DNA from: Candidatus Eiseniibacteriota bacterium
GTDB taxonomy: Bacteria > Eisenbacteria > RBG-16-71-46
Assembly (NCBI GenBank): GCA_023249815.1
Contig: JAHFBX010000202.1
Location: 1-5,970, forward strand
Reading direction: 5' to 3'
DNA: 5,970 nucleotides
The position numbers and the translations under genes were made by a program. Numbering within the stretch: the first letter of the stretch is position 1; each line of letters starts with the position of its first letter. Shown here in pieces: positions 1 to 5,662 of the stretch. The notes under the pieces were generated by a model, which did not search any database, was not told the DNA's origin, and saw only the letters and a list, made by a program, of their open reading frames with translations.

Positions 1-541
1 GCTCCGCGAGCGAGCGGCGCGCTTCCGCGACTGCGAGCGGATCTCGAAGGCGCAAAGGCTCGGGCCACTCGAGCCAGGCAGAGTGACCGTACGCGTCACG
101 CAGCGCCATGAACAGCGTGAAGTCATCGAGCCAGGGGTTCGACGCGCGAAAGCGCTCGAACCCGTCTCGGTGCTCCGCTCGCTCCAGCACGGTCGAGAGA
201 TTCGCCGCGATGTGACGCGCGCCCCTCATCGCGGCGCCGAAGTCGGCCGCTGCACCCTCACCCTGCGGTACGCTCGCGACAGCCGCTGCCGAGATCAGCC
301 CCGCCGCGTGAAGACTCGCGGCCGAAACCAGGACCGGGTTCCCCGCGAACGCCGAGAACGACTGGTAGGGCGAGTCCCCGAACCCGGTGGGTCCGAGCGG
401 CAGCACCTGCCACAGCGACTGGCCCGCGGCCGCGAGCTGGTCCACGAACGCATGCGCTGACGCCCCCAGGTCACCCGAGGCCTGCGGCCCCGGCAGCGCG
501 GTCGGGTGGAGCAGCACGCCGCTCGCTCGAGGGAATCGCAT
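1..541 (-). CDS. malQ: 4-alpha-glucanotransferase (amylomaltase), N-terminal part, cut by window edge
   Basis: The reading frame from the ATG at 541 stays open for 180 codons to the window edge. The product is read as amylomaltase (GH77), a cytoplasmic enzyme that moves 1,4-alpha-glucan chains between maltodextrins and releases glucose. The N-terminal family signatures are clear: SGVLLHPTALPGP at residues 7-19, GDLG at 23-26, WQVLPLGPTG at 44-53 and GDSPYQSFSAFAGNP at 55-69, which helps form the acceptor-side glucose site. A later WLDDF...FMALRDAYG stretch (137-152) and the WLEWPEPLRLRDP stretch (156-168) also match. The catalytic Asp/Glu/Asp residues and the rest of the barrel lie outside the window. 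The gene starts 28 nt after the tkt stop on the same strand, so co-transcription is likely. No Shine-Dalgarno stands before the ATG, which suggests coupling to tkt translation or SD-independent initiation. Because family similarity begins at about residue 6, this start is well supported. Confidence 0.93.
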   Translation of the reverse strand, partial: MRFPRASGVLLHPTALPGPQASGDLGASAHAFVDQLAAAGQSLWQVLPLGPTGFGDSPYQSFSAFAGNPVLVSAASLHAAGLISAAAVASVPQGEGAAADFGAAMRGARHIAANLSTVLERAEHRDGFERFRASNPWLDDFTLFMALRDAYGHSAWLEWPEPLRLRDPLAVAEARRSLAE

Positions 542-569
542 GGCAGGTGGCCGGCGCTCGGCGCGCGCG

Positions 570-2585
570 TCAGGCGTTCACGGCCCAGCGCTGGACGCGC
601 GCAGCCACGGCGGAACCGGTGAAGCCGAAGTGCTCGGCCAGCACCTCGGCGGGCGCGGACTCTCCGAACCGATCCAGCCCTAAGCAGAGCCCGCGTTCGC
701 CGACGATCTCGCGCCAGCCGTATGTGACACCGGCTTCCAGCGACGCGCGCTTCCCGCCCGGCGGGAGCAGCTGCTTCCGCCACACCTCGTCCTGCGACAG
801 GTAGAGCTGCGGTGCGAACATGCTCACGACGCGCGCGGGCTGGCCCGACTTGGCGAGTCGCTCGGCGGCGTCCAGCGCCACGCCGACCTCGGAGCCCGTC
901 GCGATGAGCGTCACCGCTTCGGCGGACGCGTCGTCGCGCAGCAGCGTCGCGCCACGGCGGAGCTCGGTCGTGTCGAATCCAGCCGGGCGCGCGAGCGCGG
1001 GGCAGCTCTGCCGCGTGAGCGCCAGCAGCGTGGGCCCGTCGCGGCGCTCGAGCGCCAGCCCCCAGGCGGCCGCCGTCTCGAGGCCGTCCGCGGGCCGGAG
1101 CACGCGCAGGTTCGGAATCAGCCGCAGCGCCGCCAAGTGCTCGACCGGCTGGTGCGTCGGACCGTCCTCGCCCAGGAAGATGCTGTCGTGCGTGTAGATG
1201 AACACGACCGGGAGCTTCATGAGCGCCGCGAGCCGGATTGCGGGCCGCGCATAGTCGGTGAACGTCAGGAACGACGCCGTGTACGGCAGCCAGCCGCCCG
1301 CGAGCGCGAGCCCGTTGCCGATCGCGGTCATGGCGTGCTCGCGCACACCGAAGTGGAGGTTCCGCCCCGAGAAGTCGCGGGGGGAGACGCTCGGCGAACC
1401 CGCGATACGCGTCTTGTTGCTGCCCTCGAGGTCGGCGCTCCCGCCGATCAGCCCGGGCAGCAGCGCCGCTGCTTTCTGGAGCACCGCGCTTCCGTGCGCG
1501 CGCGTCGCGGCGTTCCCACCGGGCGCGGCCGCACCGAGCTGCTCCACCAGGTCGGCGGGCACACGGCGCTCGCGAAATGTGTCCCAGGCCGCCGCACGCG
1601 AGGGTTCGGCGGAGCGCCAGCGCGCGAGCAACGCGTCCCATGACTCGCGCTCACGCTTCAACTCCGCGGTGCGTGCGGCGAATCGTGCGCGTACCTCCGG
1701 CGGAACCAGGAACGCGGGCGACTCGGGCCAGCCGAGCGCCTGCTTCGTGGCGAGCACTTCCTCGGCGCCCAGTGGTTCGCCGTGCGCGTGCGCGGTGTCC
1801 TGCTTCTTGGGCGAGCCGTAGCCGATGTGGCTTCGGCACACGACCAGGCTCGGATGCGCGGTGTCCTCCGTGGCGCGCAGCAGCGCCGCCGCCAGCGAAT
1901 CATGATCGTACGGATCCGCGTGCAGCACCTGCCAGCCGTACGCCTCGAAGCGCCTCACCGTGTCGTCGCTGAACGTGAGGCTGGTCGAGCCGTCGATGGT
2001 GATGTGATTGTCGTCGTAGAGCACCACCAGGTTGCCGAGCTCGAGGTGGCCGGCGAACGACGCGGCCTCGTGCGAGATCCCCTCCATGAGACAGCCGTCG
2101 CCCGCGAGCGCGAACACGCGGTAGGCGGTGGGCGAGAACCCGCCCGCGGCGAACCGCGCGTCGCCCATCCGCGAGCCCAGTGCCATGCCGACGGCATTCG
2201 CGAGCCCCTGGCCGAGCGGCCCGGTCGTGGTCTCCACACCCGGCGTGAGCCCATATTCGGGATGCCCCGGCGTGCGGCTGCCGAGCTGGCGGAAGTTCTT
2301 GAGCTCCTCCATGGGCAGGTCGTAGCCGGAGAGATGCAGCAAAGAATAGAGCAGCATCGAGCCATGGCCCGCCGAGAGCACGAAGCGGTCGCGGCCCGGC
2401 CACGTGGGATCGGTCGGATCGTGGCGCATGAATCGCGTCCACAGCACGTAGCCCGCGTCGGCCATGCCCATCGGCATGCCGGGATGGCCCGACTTCGCTT
2501 TCTCCACGGCGTCCACCGCGAGGAAGCGGATCGTGTTGGCGGCGAGGCGGTCGAGCGCGGCATCGGCGCTGATCTGGGGGCTCAC
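570..2585 (-). CDS. tkt: Transketolase
   Basis: Transketolase (671 aa, the usual family length) transfers two-carbon ketol units between sugar phosphates in the pentose phosphate (or Calvin) pathway, using thiamine diphosphate and a divalent metal in a cytoplasmic dimer. All three domains are present. The ThDP/metal domain has SGHPG (32-36), H74, GPLGQG (122-127), the metal motif GDG at 162-164 with its partner N193, and the substrate His in HGEPLG (H268). The pyrimidine domain has GGSADLEGSNKT (381-392), catalytic E416 in HFGVREH, and GEDGPTHQP (472-480) with H478. The C-terminal domain follows and ends in RVQRWAVNA. The GTG start is chosen because GGAGGA lies 5 nt upstream and family similarity begins near residue 9. 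The frame can be extended to an ATG at 2663, but that adds 26 low-complexity Pro/Arg/Thr residues and lacks support. malQ follows on the same strand after 28 nt. Nothing appears broken. Confidence 0.98.
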   Translation of the reverse strand: MSPQISADAALDRLAANTIRFLAVDAVEKAKSGHPGMPMGMADAGYVLWTRFMRHDPTDPTWPGRDRFVLSAGHGSMLLYSLLHLSGYDLPMEELKNFRQLGSRTPGHPEYGLTPGVETTTGPLGQGLANAVGMALGSRMGDARFAAGGFSPTAYRVFALAGDGCLMEGISHEAASFAGHLELGNLVVLYDDNHITIDGSTSLTFSDDTVRRFEAYGWQVLHADPYDHDSLAAALLRATEDTAHPSLVVCRSHIGYGSPKKQDTAHAHGEPLGAEEVLATKQALGWPESPAFLVPPEVRARFAARTAELKRERESWDALLARWRSAEPSRAAAWDTFRERRVPADLVEQLGAAAPGGNAATRAHGSAVLQKAAALLPGLIGGSADLEGSNKTRIAGSPSVSPRDFSGRNLHFGVREHAMTAIGNGLALAGGWLPYTASFLTFTDYARPAIRLAALMKLPVVFIYTHDSIFLGEDGPTHQPVEHLAALRLIPNLRVLRPADGLETAAAWGLALERRDGPTLLALTRQSCPALARPAGFDTTELRRGATLLRDDASAEAVTLIATGSEVGVALDAAERLAKSGQPARVVSMFAPQLYLSQDEVWRKQLLPPGGKRASLEAGVTYGWREIVGERGLCLGLDRFGESAPAEVLAEHFGFTGSAVAARVQRWAVNA

Positions 2586-2590
2586 GGGAG

Positions 2591-2596
2591 TCCTCC
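2591..2596 (-). promoter_or_regulatory. Shine-Dalgarno for tkt
   Basis: GGAGGA on the minus strand, five bases before the GTG at 2585. It decides the start against the longer ATG reading at 2663. The site sits inside the palindrome CTCCGGAG (2593-2600), so partial sequestration by local pairing is possible. Confidence 0.8.
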
Positions 2597-2774
2597 GGAG
2601 TCCGGAACGGGTCGGCGTCGGTGGTGGTGGGGCCGCAGATCGCGTGATTCGCGGCGTGCGCATCCTACCGGAATCATCTGACGCATGCCGGTGCGCGGCG
2701 CTGGCCTCGAGGCGCCACCACGCGCCGCTCGCTCGCGGCCCGTTCGCTCGGACCCGGAGCGCCTCCGCAGCGGC

Positions 2775-2803
2775 TTGCCGCGTCCGCCGGACGAGCCTAC
2801 CGT
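2775..2803 (+). promoter_or_regulatory. Candidate sigma70-type promoter for the moeB-rhodanese gene
   Basis: TTGCCG (2775-2780), a 17-base spacer, then TACCGT (2798-2803). This keeps four of six -35 bases and the T, A and final T of the -10 box. Transcription would start near 2810, giving a leader of roughly 37 bases before the GTG at 2847. In DNA this GC-rich, matches of this quality occur by chance, so confidence is low. Confidence 0.3.
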
Positions 2804-2837
2804 TCGGTCTTCACCGCCCGCGCTCGAGCGCCACACC

Positions 2838-2841
2838 GGAG
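2838..2841 (+). promoter_or_regulatory. Shine-Dalgarno for the moeB-rhodanese gene
   Basis: GGAG followed by five bases and the GTG at 2847. This spacing, together with protein similarity that begins about ten residues later, favours the GTG over the in-frame ATG at 2685. Confidence 0.6.
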
Positions 2842-2846
2842 CCTCC

Positions 2847-4001
2847 GTGACACACAGCCCCGCCAGCAGCGAAGCGCTCACCGTCGCCGAACTCCGCCGC
2901 TACGGCCGCCACCTCTCGCTGCCCGAGGTGGGCGAGGCCGGACAGGCGCGCCTGAAGGCCGGCCGCGTGCTGCTCGTGGGCGCCGGCGGCCTCGGATCGC
3001 CGCTCGCCCTCTACCTGGCCGCCGCCGGCGTGGGCACGCTCGGCGTGGTGGACTTCGACCACGTGGACGAGTCCAACCTGCAGCGCCAGGTCGCGCACGG
3101 CACGGGCGCCGTCGGCCATTCAAAGCTCGAGTCGCTCGGGCAGCGGCTCGCGGACCTCAATCCACTGGTCAAGGTCGAGCTCCACGAGTTGCGGCTGGAC
3201 CGCACCAACGCGTTGGACCTGATTCGCCGCTACGACGTCGTGGCCGACGGCACCGACAACTTCGCGACGCGCTACCTCGTGAACGACGCGTGCGTGCTGA
3301 CCGGGAAACCGAACGTCTATGGCAGCATCCTGCGCTTCGAGGGCCAGGCGAGCGTGTTCGACGCCACGCGCGGGCCCTGCTACCGGTGCGTGTTCCCGCA
3401 GCCGCCGCCGCCGGGCGTGGTGCCAAGCTGCGCCGAGGCGGGTGTGCTGGGCGTGCTGCCGGGAGTGATCGGCTCCATCCAGGCCACGGAGACGATCAAG
3501 CTCCTGCTCGGCGCCGGCGAGACCCTCGTGGGCCGGCTGTTGCTCTACGATGCGCTCGAGATGAGCTTCCGCGAGCTGCGCCTGCGCAAGGACCCCGCGT
3601 GCCCGCTGTGCGGCGAGCGGCCGAGCATCCGCGAGCTCGTGGACTACGACGAGCTCTGCGGCACGAAGCCGGTCGGACCGCAATCGACCGGCATCTCGGC
3701 CCGCGAACTCGCGGACCTGCTCGCGCACGGTGACAACCTGCTGCTCGTGGACGTGCGCGAGCCGCACGAGTTGTCGATCGCGCGGTTTCCCGGCGCGCTC
3801 CACCTACCGCTCGGCCAGGTGCCGGTGCGGGCGCACGAACTGCCGAAGGACCGCATGCTCGTGCTGGCCTGCCACCGGGGCATGCGCAGCATGCGCGCGC
3901 TCGAGCTGCTGCGCGAGCGGGGCTTCACGCGCCTGCGCAACCTGAGCGGCGGCATCGACGAGTGGTCGCGCGAGGTGGACAAGTCGGTGCCGCGCTATTA
4001 G
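2847..4001 (+). CDS. moeZ: Molybdopterin-synthase/sulfur-carrier adenylyltransferase with C-terminal rhodanese domain (MoeZ/MoeBR type)
   Basis: This 384-aa protein adenylates the C-terminal glycine of a ubiquitin-like sulfur carrier (MoaD, ThiS or CysO class) and, through its rhodanese domain, can pass persulfide sulfur to make the thiocarboxylate. The E1-like ThiF/MoeB domain (about 12-260) begins with LRRYGRHLSLPEVG. It shows the nucleotide loop GAGGLGSP (45-52), D69-x-D71, ESNLQRQ with arginine finger R80 (75-81), DGTDNF (134-139), and a four-cysteine zinc site, C178/C181 and C252/C255. C195 in PSCAEAGVLGVLPG is the conserved crossover-loop cysteine. The rhodanese domain (about 281-384) shows LLVDVREPHE and the active-site loop CHRGMRS with C342. 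Domain order and length match MoeZ-type fusions. The alternative ATG at 2685 adds 54 Arg/Pro-rich residues outside the family. Two in-frame TAG codons end the gene (3999-4004). No carrier gene is adjacent, so the partner cannot be named; the symbol marks architecture only. Confidence 0.93.
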   Translation: MTHSPASSEALTVAELRRYGRHLSLPEVGEAGQARLKAGRVLLVGAGGLGSPLALYLAAAGVGTLGVVDFDHVDESNLQRQVAHGTGAVGHSKLESLGQRLADLNPLVKVELHELRLDRTNALDLIRRYDVVADGTDNFATRYLVNDACVLTGKPNVYGSILRFEGQASVFDATRGPCYRCVFPQPPPPGVVPSCAEAGVLGVLPGVIGSIQATETIKLLLGAGETLVGRLLLYDALEMSFRELRLRKDPACPLCGERPSIRELVDYDELCGTKPVGPQSTGISARELADLLAHGDNLLLVDVREPHELSIARFPGALHLPLGQVPVRAHELPKDRMLVLACHRGMRSMRALELLRERGFTRLRNLSGGIDEWSREVDKSVPRY

Positions 4002-4007
4002 TAGTGG

Positions 4008-4045
4008 CGCTCGCCCCGTGGCCTGAGGGTGGCCAGGGGCGCGCG
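4008..4045 (+). terminator. Strong GC hairpin between the moeB-rhodanese and M48 genes (possible terminator, attenuator or mRNA stabiliser)
   Basis: The arms 4012-4017 plus 4019-4023 pair with 4031-4041 over 11 base pairs with one bulged G (4018) and a seven-base loop (4024-4030). After one mismatch (4011/4042), three further pairs (4008-4010 with 4043-4045) extend the stem to 14 pairs. It starts seven bases after the first stop codon of the upstream gene and ends seven bases before the Shine-Dalgarno of the next. No T-run follows, so it is not a classical intrinsic terminator. It could still weaken readthrough or protect the upstream mRNA end. The structure is visible in the sequence; its function is inferred. 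Confidence 0.5.
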
Positions 4046-4052
4046 AATCCCA

Positions 4053-4059
4053 GGGAGGA
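4053..4059 (+). promoter_or_regulatory. Shine-Dalgarno for the M48 lipoprotein gene
   Basis: GGGAGGA with seven bases before the ATG at 4067. It decides the start against an in-frame ATG at 3962 that lies within the upstream gene. Confidence 0.8.
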
Positions 4060-4066
4060 CTTCCTG

Positions 4067-5530
4067 ATGAGCCCCGCCATCCGCCGTCTCGCCGTGCTCG
4101 CACTGCTCGCCCTTGTCGGCTTTGCTGTGGGCGGCTGCGCGGTCAACCCCGCCACCGGCAAGCGCGAGTTCACGCTGGTCACGACCGCGCAGGAAGCGGC
4201 GATGGGCCGCGAGGGATACGCCGCGGCCGTCGCGGAATATGGCGAATATGACGACGCCGCGCTGTCGGCGTACGTGGACAGCGTCGGGCGTCGAGTCGCG
4301 CGCGCGTCGGAGCTGCCGGATGTGGCGTGGAAGTTCACCGTGCTCGACGACCCGGTGGTGAACGCGTTCGCCATGCCGGGCGGCTACATCTACGTGACGC
4401 GCGGCCTGCTCGCGCACATGCAGAGCGAAGCACAGCTGGCGGGTGTGCTCGGACACGAGATCGGGCACGTCACCGCGCGCCACTCGGCCAAGCAGATCAC
4501 GCAACAGCAGCTCGCGGGCCTGGGACTGGGGCTCGCCTCCGCCGTGTCGCCGACGTTCCGCCGCTACGGCGCCACCGCCGAGCAGGCACTCGGGCTCCTG
4601 ATGCTCAAGTACTCGCGAGACGACGAGTCGCAGGCCGACGAACTCGGTGTGCGCTACGCGAGCACTTCGGGCTACGACCCGCGCGAGATCCCCGGCACGT
4701 ACCGCACGCTGCAGCGTATCGCTGCGCGCGCCGGGCAGTCGCTACCCGTCTACTTCTCGACGCATCCCGATCCCGGCGCGCGCGCCGAGCGCACGGCCGG
4801 TCTCGCGACCAAGGCCGCCGCCGGAAAACCGAACCTCATGGTGCGGCAGCGCGCGTACCTCGACCGGCTGCGGAACCTCGTCTATGGCGAGAACCCGCGC
4901 TACGGCTGGTTCGAGGGCAATCGCTTCTACCATCCCGTGCTCGGGCTCGAGATGTCGTTCCCAGCGGGCTGGCGCACCGCGCACTCGCACACCGCACTCA
5001 CCGGCCAGGCGCAGGACGAATCCGGCATGCTGCAGCTGACGATCGCGCGAAACTCGACCGGCAAGACGCCGGGCGACTTCCTCGTGGGCCTCACCACCGA
5101 GGGCCGCGTGCTCGGCTCGCGCGGAGGAAGCGAGACGCTGGGTCCGTGGCCGGCTTGGATCGGGACGCTCACGGTTTCCGATGGCCAGGGCGGACAGGGG
5201 CTCCTGGCGGCGGGTTTCGTGCGCGTCTCGGCGGACGTCATGCTGCAGGTGCTGGGCCGGGGCACGACGCCCGGCGACGCGGCCGAGCGTCAGGTGTTCG
5301 CGGCGATCCGCTCCATGCGGCAGCTCACCGACCCGCGGCGCGGCATGATCCAGCCCGTGCGGCTGCGCGTGCAGGGCGCGGCCAGCCAGGGCGATCTGCG
5401 CGCGCTCTACCCCACGCTTGGGGGCGGGCTCATCCCGGTCGAGGAGATGGCGGTGTTGAATGGCGTCGAACTCGACGAGACCGTCATGAAGGGCCAGTGG
5501 TTGAAGCTCGTCGACGCCCCGCGCTGGTGA
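4067..5530 (+). CDS. M48-family zinc metallopeptidase lipoprotein (BepA/LoiP-like)
   Basis: This 487-aa exported lipoprotein protease probably degrades misfolded envelope proteins, as M48 family members BepA and LoiP do in E. coli. The N-terminus is a lipoprotein signal: R6-R7, a hydrophobic core at 8-21, and lipobox VGGC with the lipidated Cys at residue 24. The next residue is Ala rather than Asp, which by the E. coli Lol rule points to the outer membrane. AVNPATGKREF follows the Cys, as is common in these proteins. The catalytic domain shows NAFAMPGGYIYVTRGLL (99-115), HEIGH at 130-134 with both zinc histidines and catalytic E131, the third ligand E187 in SRDDESQADELG, and STHPDP (231-236) with H233, a residue conserved in this subfamily. 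A second part (about 277-425), starting around YGWFEGNRFYHPVLGLEMSFPAGW, is of unknown role. A LysM-like module closes the protein (about 429-482, with IPVEEMAVLNGV and KGQWLKLV). The ATG is chosen for its ribosome site and for the intact signal it gives. Confidence 0.93.
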   Translation: MSPAIRRLAVLALLALVGFAVGGCAVNPATGKREFTLVTTAQEAAMGREGYAAAVAEYGEYDDAALSAYVDSVGRRVARASELPDVAWKFTVLDDPVVNAFAMPGGYIYVTRGLLAHMQSEAQLAGVLGHEIGHVTARHSAKQITQQQLAGLGLGLASAVSPTFRRYGATAEQALGLLMLKYSRDDESQADELGVRYASTSGYDPREIPGTYRTLQRIAARAGQSLPVYFSTHPDPGARAERTAGLATKAAAGKPNLMVRQRAYLDRLRNLVYGENPRYGWFEGNRFYHPVLGLEMSFPAGWRTAHSHTALTGQAQDESGMLQLTIARNSTGKTPGDFLVGLTTEGRVLGSRGGSETLGPWPAWIGTLTVSDGQGGQGLLAAGFVRVSADVMLQVLGRGTTPGDAAERQVFAAIRSMRQLTDPRRGMIQPVRLRVQGAASQGDLRALYPTLGGGLIPVEEMAVLNGVELDETVMKGQWLKLVDAPRW

Positions 5531-5602
5531 CGTCCGAGCGCTGAGACACCCGTCACGGAAATGTTCAGTCGTTTGGCCGGATTCATGTTCGATGCTGGCT
5601 CG

Positions 5603-5625
5603 CAACTCCGTTCACAATCGAGTTG
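5603..5625. repeat. Inverted repeat overlapping the -35 box (possible operator)
   Basis: CAACTC (5603-5608) and GAGTTG (5620-5625) are exact inverted copies separated by 11 bases. The right arm shares its last three bases with the TTGACA -35 box. A dimeric regulator bound here would touch the polymerase site. With six-base arms, chance is a real alternative. Confidence 0.3.
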
Positions 5626-5651
5626 ACATGCCGCTGATGCACCGATAGTTT
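5623..5651 (+). promoter_or_regulatory. Sigma70-type promoter for the multiheme cytochrome gene
   Basis: A perfect TTGACA -35 box (5623-5628), a 17-base spacer, then TAGTTT (5646-5651), which keeps the first T, second A and last T of the -10 consensus. The predicted start of transcription is near 5658, about five bases before the ATG at 5663, and no Shine-Dalgarno precedes that ATG. The cytochrome mRNA would therefore be leaderless or nearly so. This is the best promoter match in the window. Confidence 0.6.
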
Positions 5652-5662
5652 GCCCCGCGACC

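Larger units (their letters stand above)
2586..2846. other. Divergent intergenic region between tkt and the moeB-like gene
   Basis: These 261 bases separate two divergent genes and should hold both promoters. On the plus strand the best candidate is at 2775-2803 (listed separately). On the minus strand TAGGAT (2667 down to 2662) resembles a -10 box about 75 bases before the tkt start, but no convincing -35 lies 16-18 bases upstream, so it is only a weak guess. GGCGC (2697-2701) and GCGCC (2712-2716) could form a short hairpin with a 10-base loop. An 18-base stretch at 2721-2738 recurs inverted at 4-21. The Pro/Arg-rich reading from an ATG at 2685 is judged to be upstream non-coding sequence. 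Confidence 0.6.
5531..5662. other. Intergenic region before the cytochrome gene
   Basis: These 132 bases are visibly less GC-rich than the coding DNA. They hold the promoter and the inverted repeat listed separately. A six-base inverted repeat, GTGACG (5527-5532) and CGTCAC (5551-5556), overlaps the M48 stop codon with an 18-base loop and no T-run; it is too weak to be called a terminator. ATGTTC occurs twice, 24 bases apart (5561 and 5585). No convincing intrinsic terminator was found. Confidence 0.6.

Noticed and set aside
295..1641. Long minus-strand open frame (448 codons) across malQ and the end of tkt
   Set aside because: It is out of frame with both clear genes, has a product dominated by Arg, Ala and Gly, and shows no family motif. 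Long antisense or shifted frames are common in GC-rich DNA.
2586..2663. N-terminal extension of transketolase to the ATG at 2663
   Set aside because: The added 26 residues are low-complexity, lie outside family similarity and bypass the good GGAGGA site just before the GTG at 2585.
1782..2681. Plus-strand open frame of 299 codons opposite tkt
   Set aside because: It is antisense to the conserved N-terminal half of transketolase, and its product is Arg/His/Glu-rich with no recognisable domain or ribosome site.
3120..3803. Minus-strand open frame of 227 codons opposite the moeB-rhodanese gene
   Set aside because: The opposite strand carries an intact enzyme with all catalytic motifs, and this frame has none.
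3962..4066. N-terminal extension of the M48 protein to the ATG at 3962
   Set aside because: It overlaps the end of the upstream gene and would bury the lipoprotein signal peptide inside the protein. The ATG at 4067 has a proper ribosome site.
4327..5544. Plus-strand open frame of 405 codons overlapping the M48 gene in another frame
   Set aside because: Its Arg/Ala/His-rich product is typical of a shifted reading of GC-rich codons. The M48 frame has HEIGH, the third zinc ligand and a lipoprotein signal.
5527..5556. GTGACG/CGTCAC inverted repeat as terminator for the M48 gene
   Set aside because: The stem is only six pairs with an 18-base loop, overlaps the stop codon and has no following T-run.
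5561..5590. Direct repeat ATGTTC spaced 24 bases apart upstream of the cytochrome promoter
   Set aside because: Only six bases match and the flanks differ, so chance explains it unless conservation is shown.
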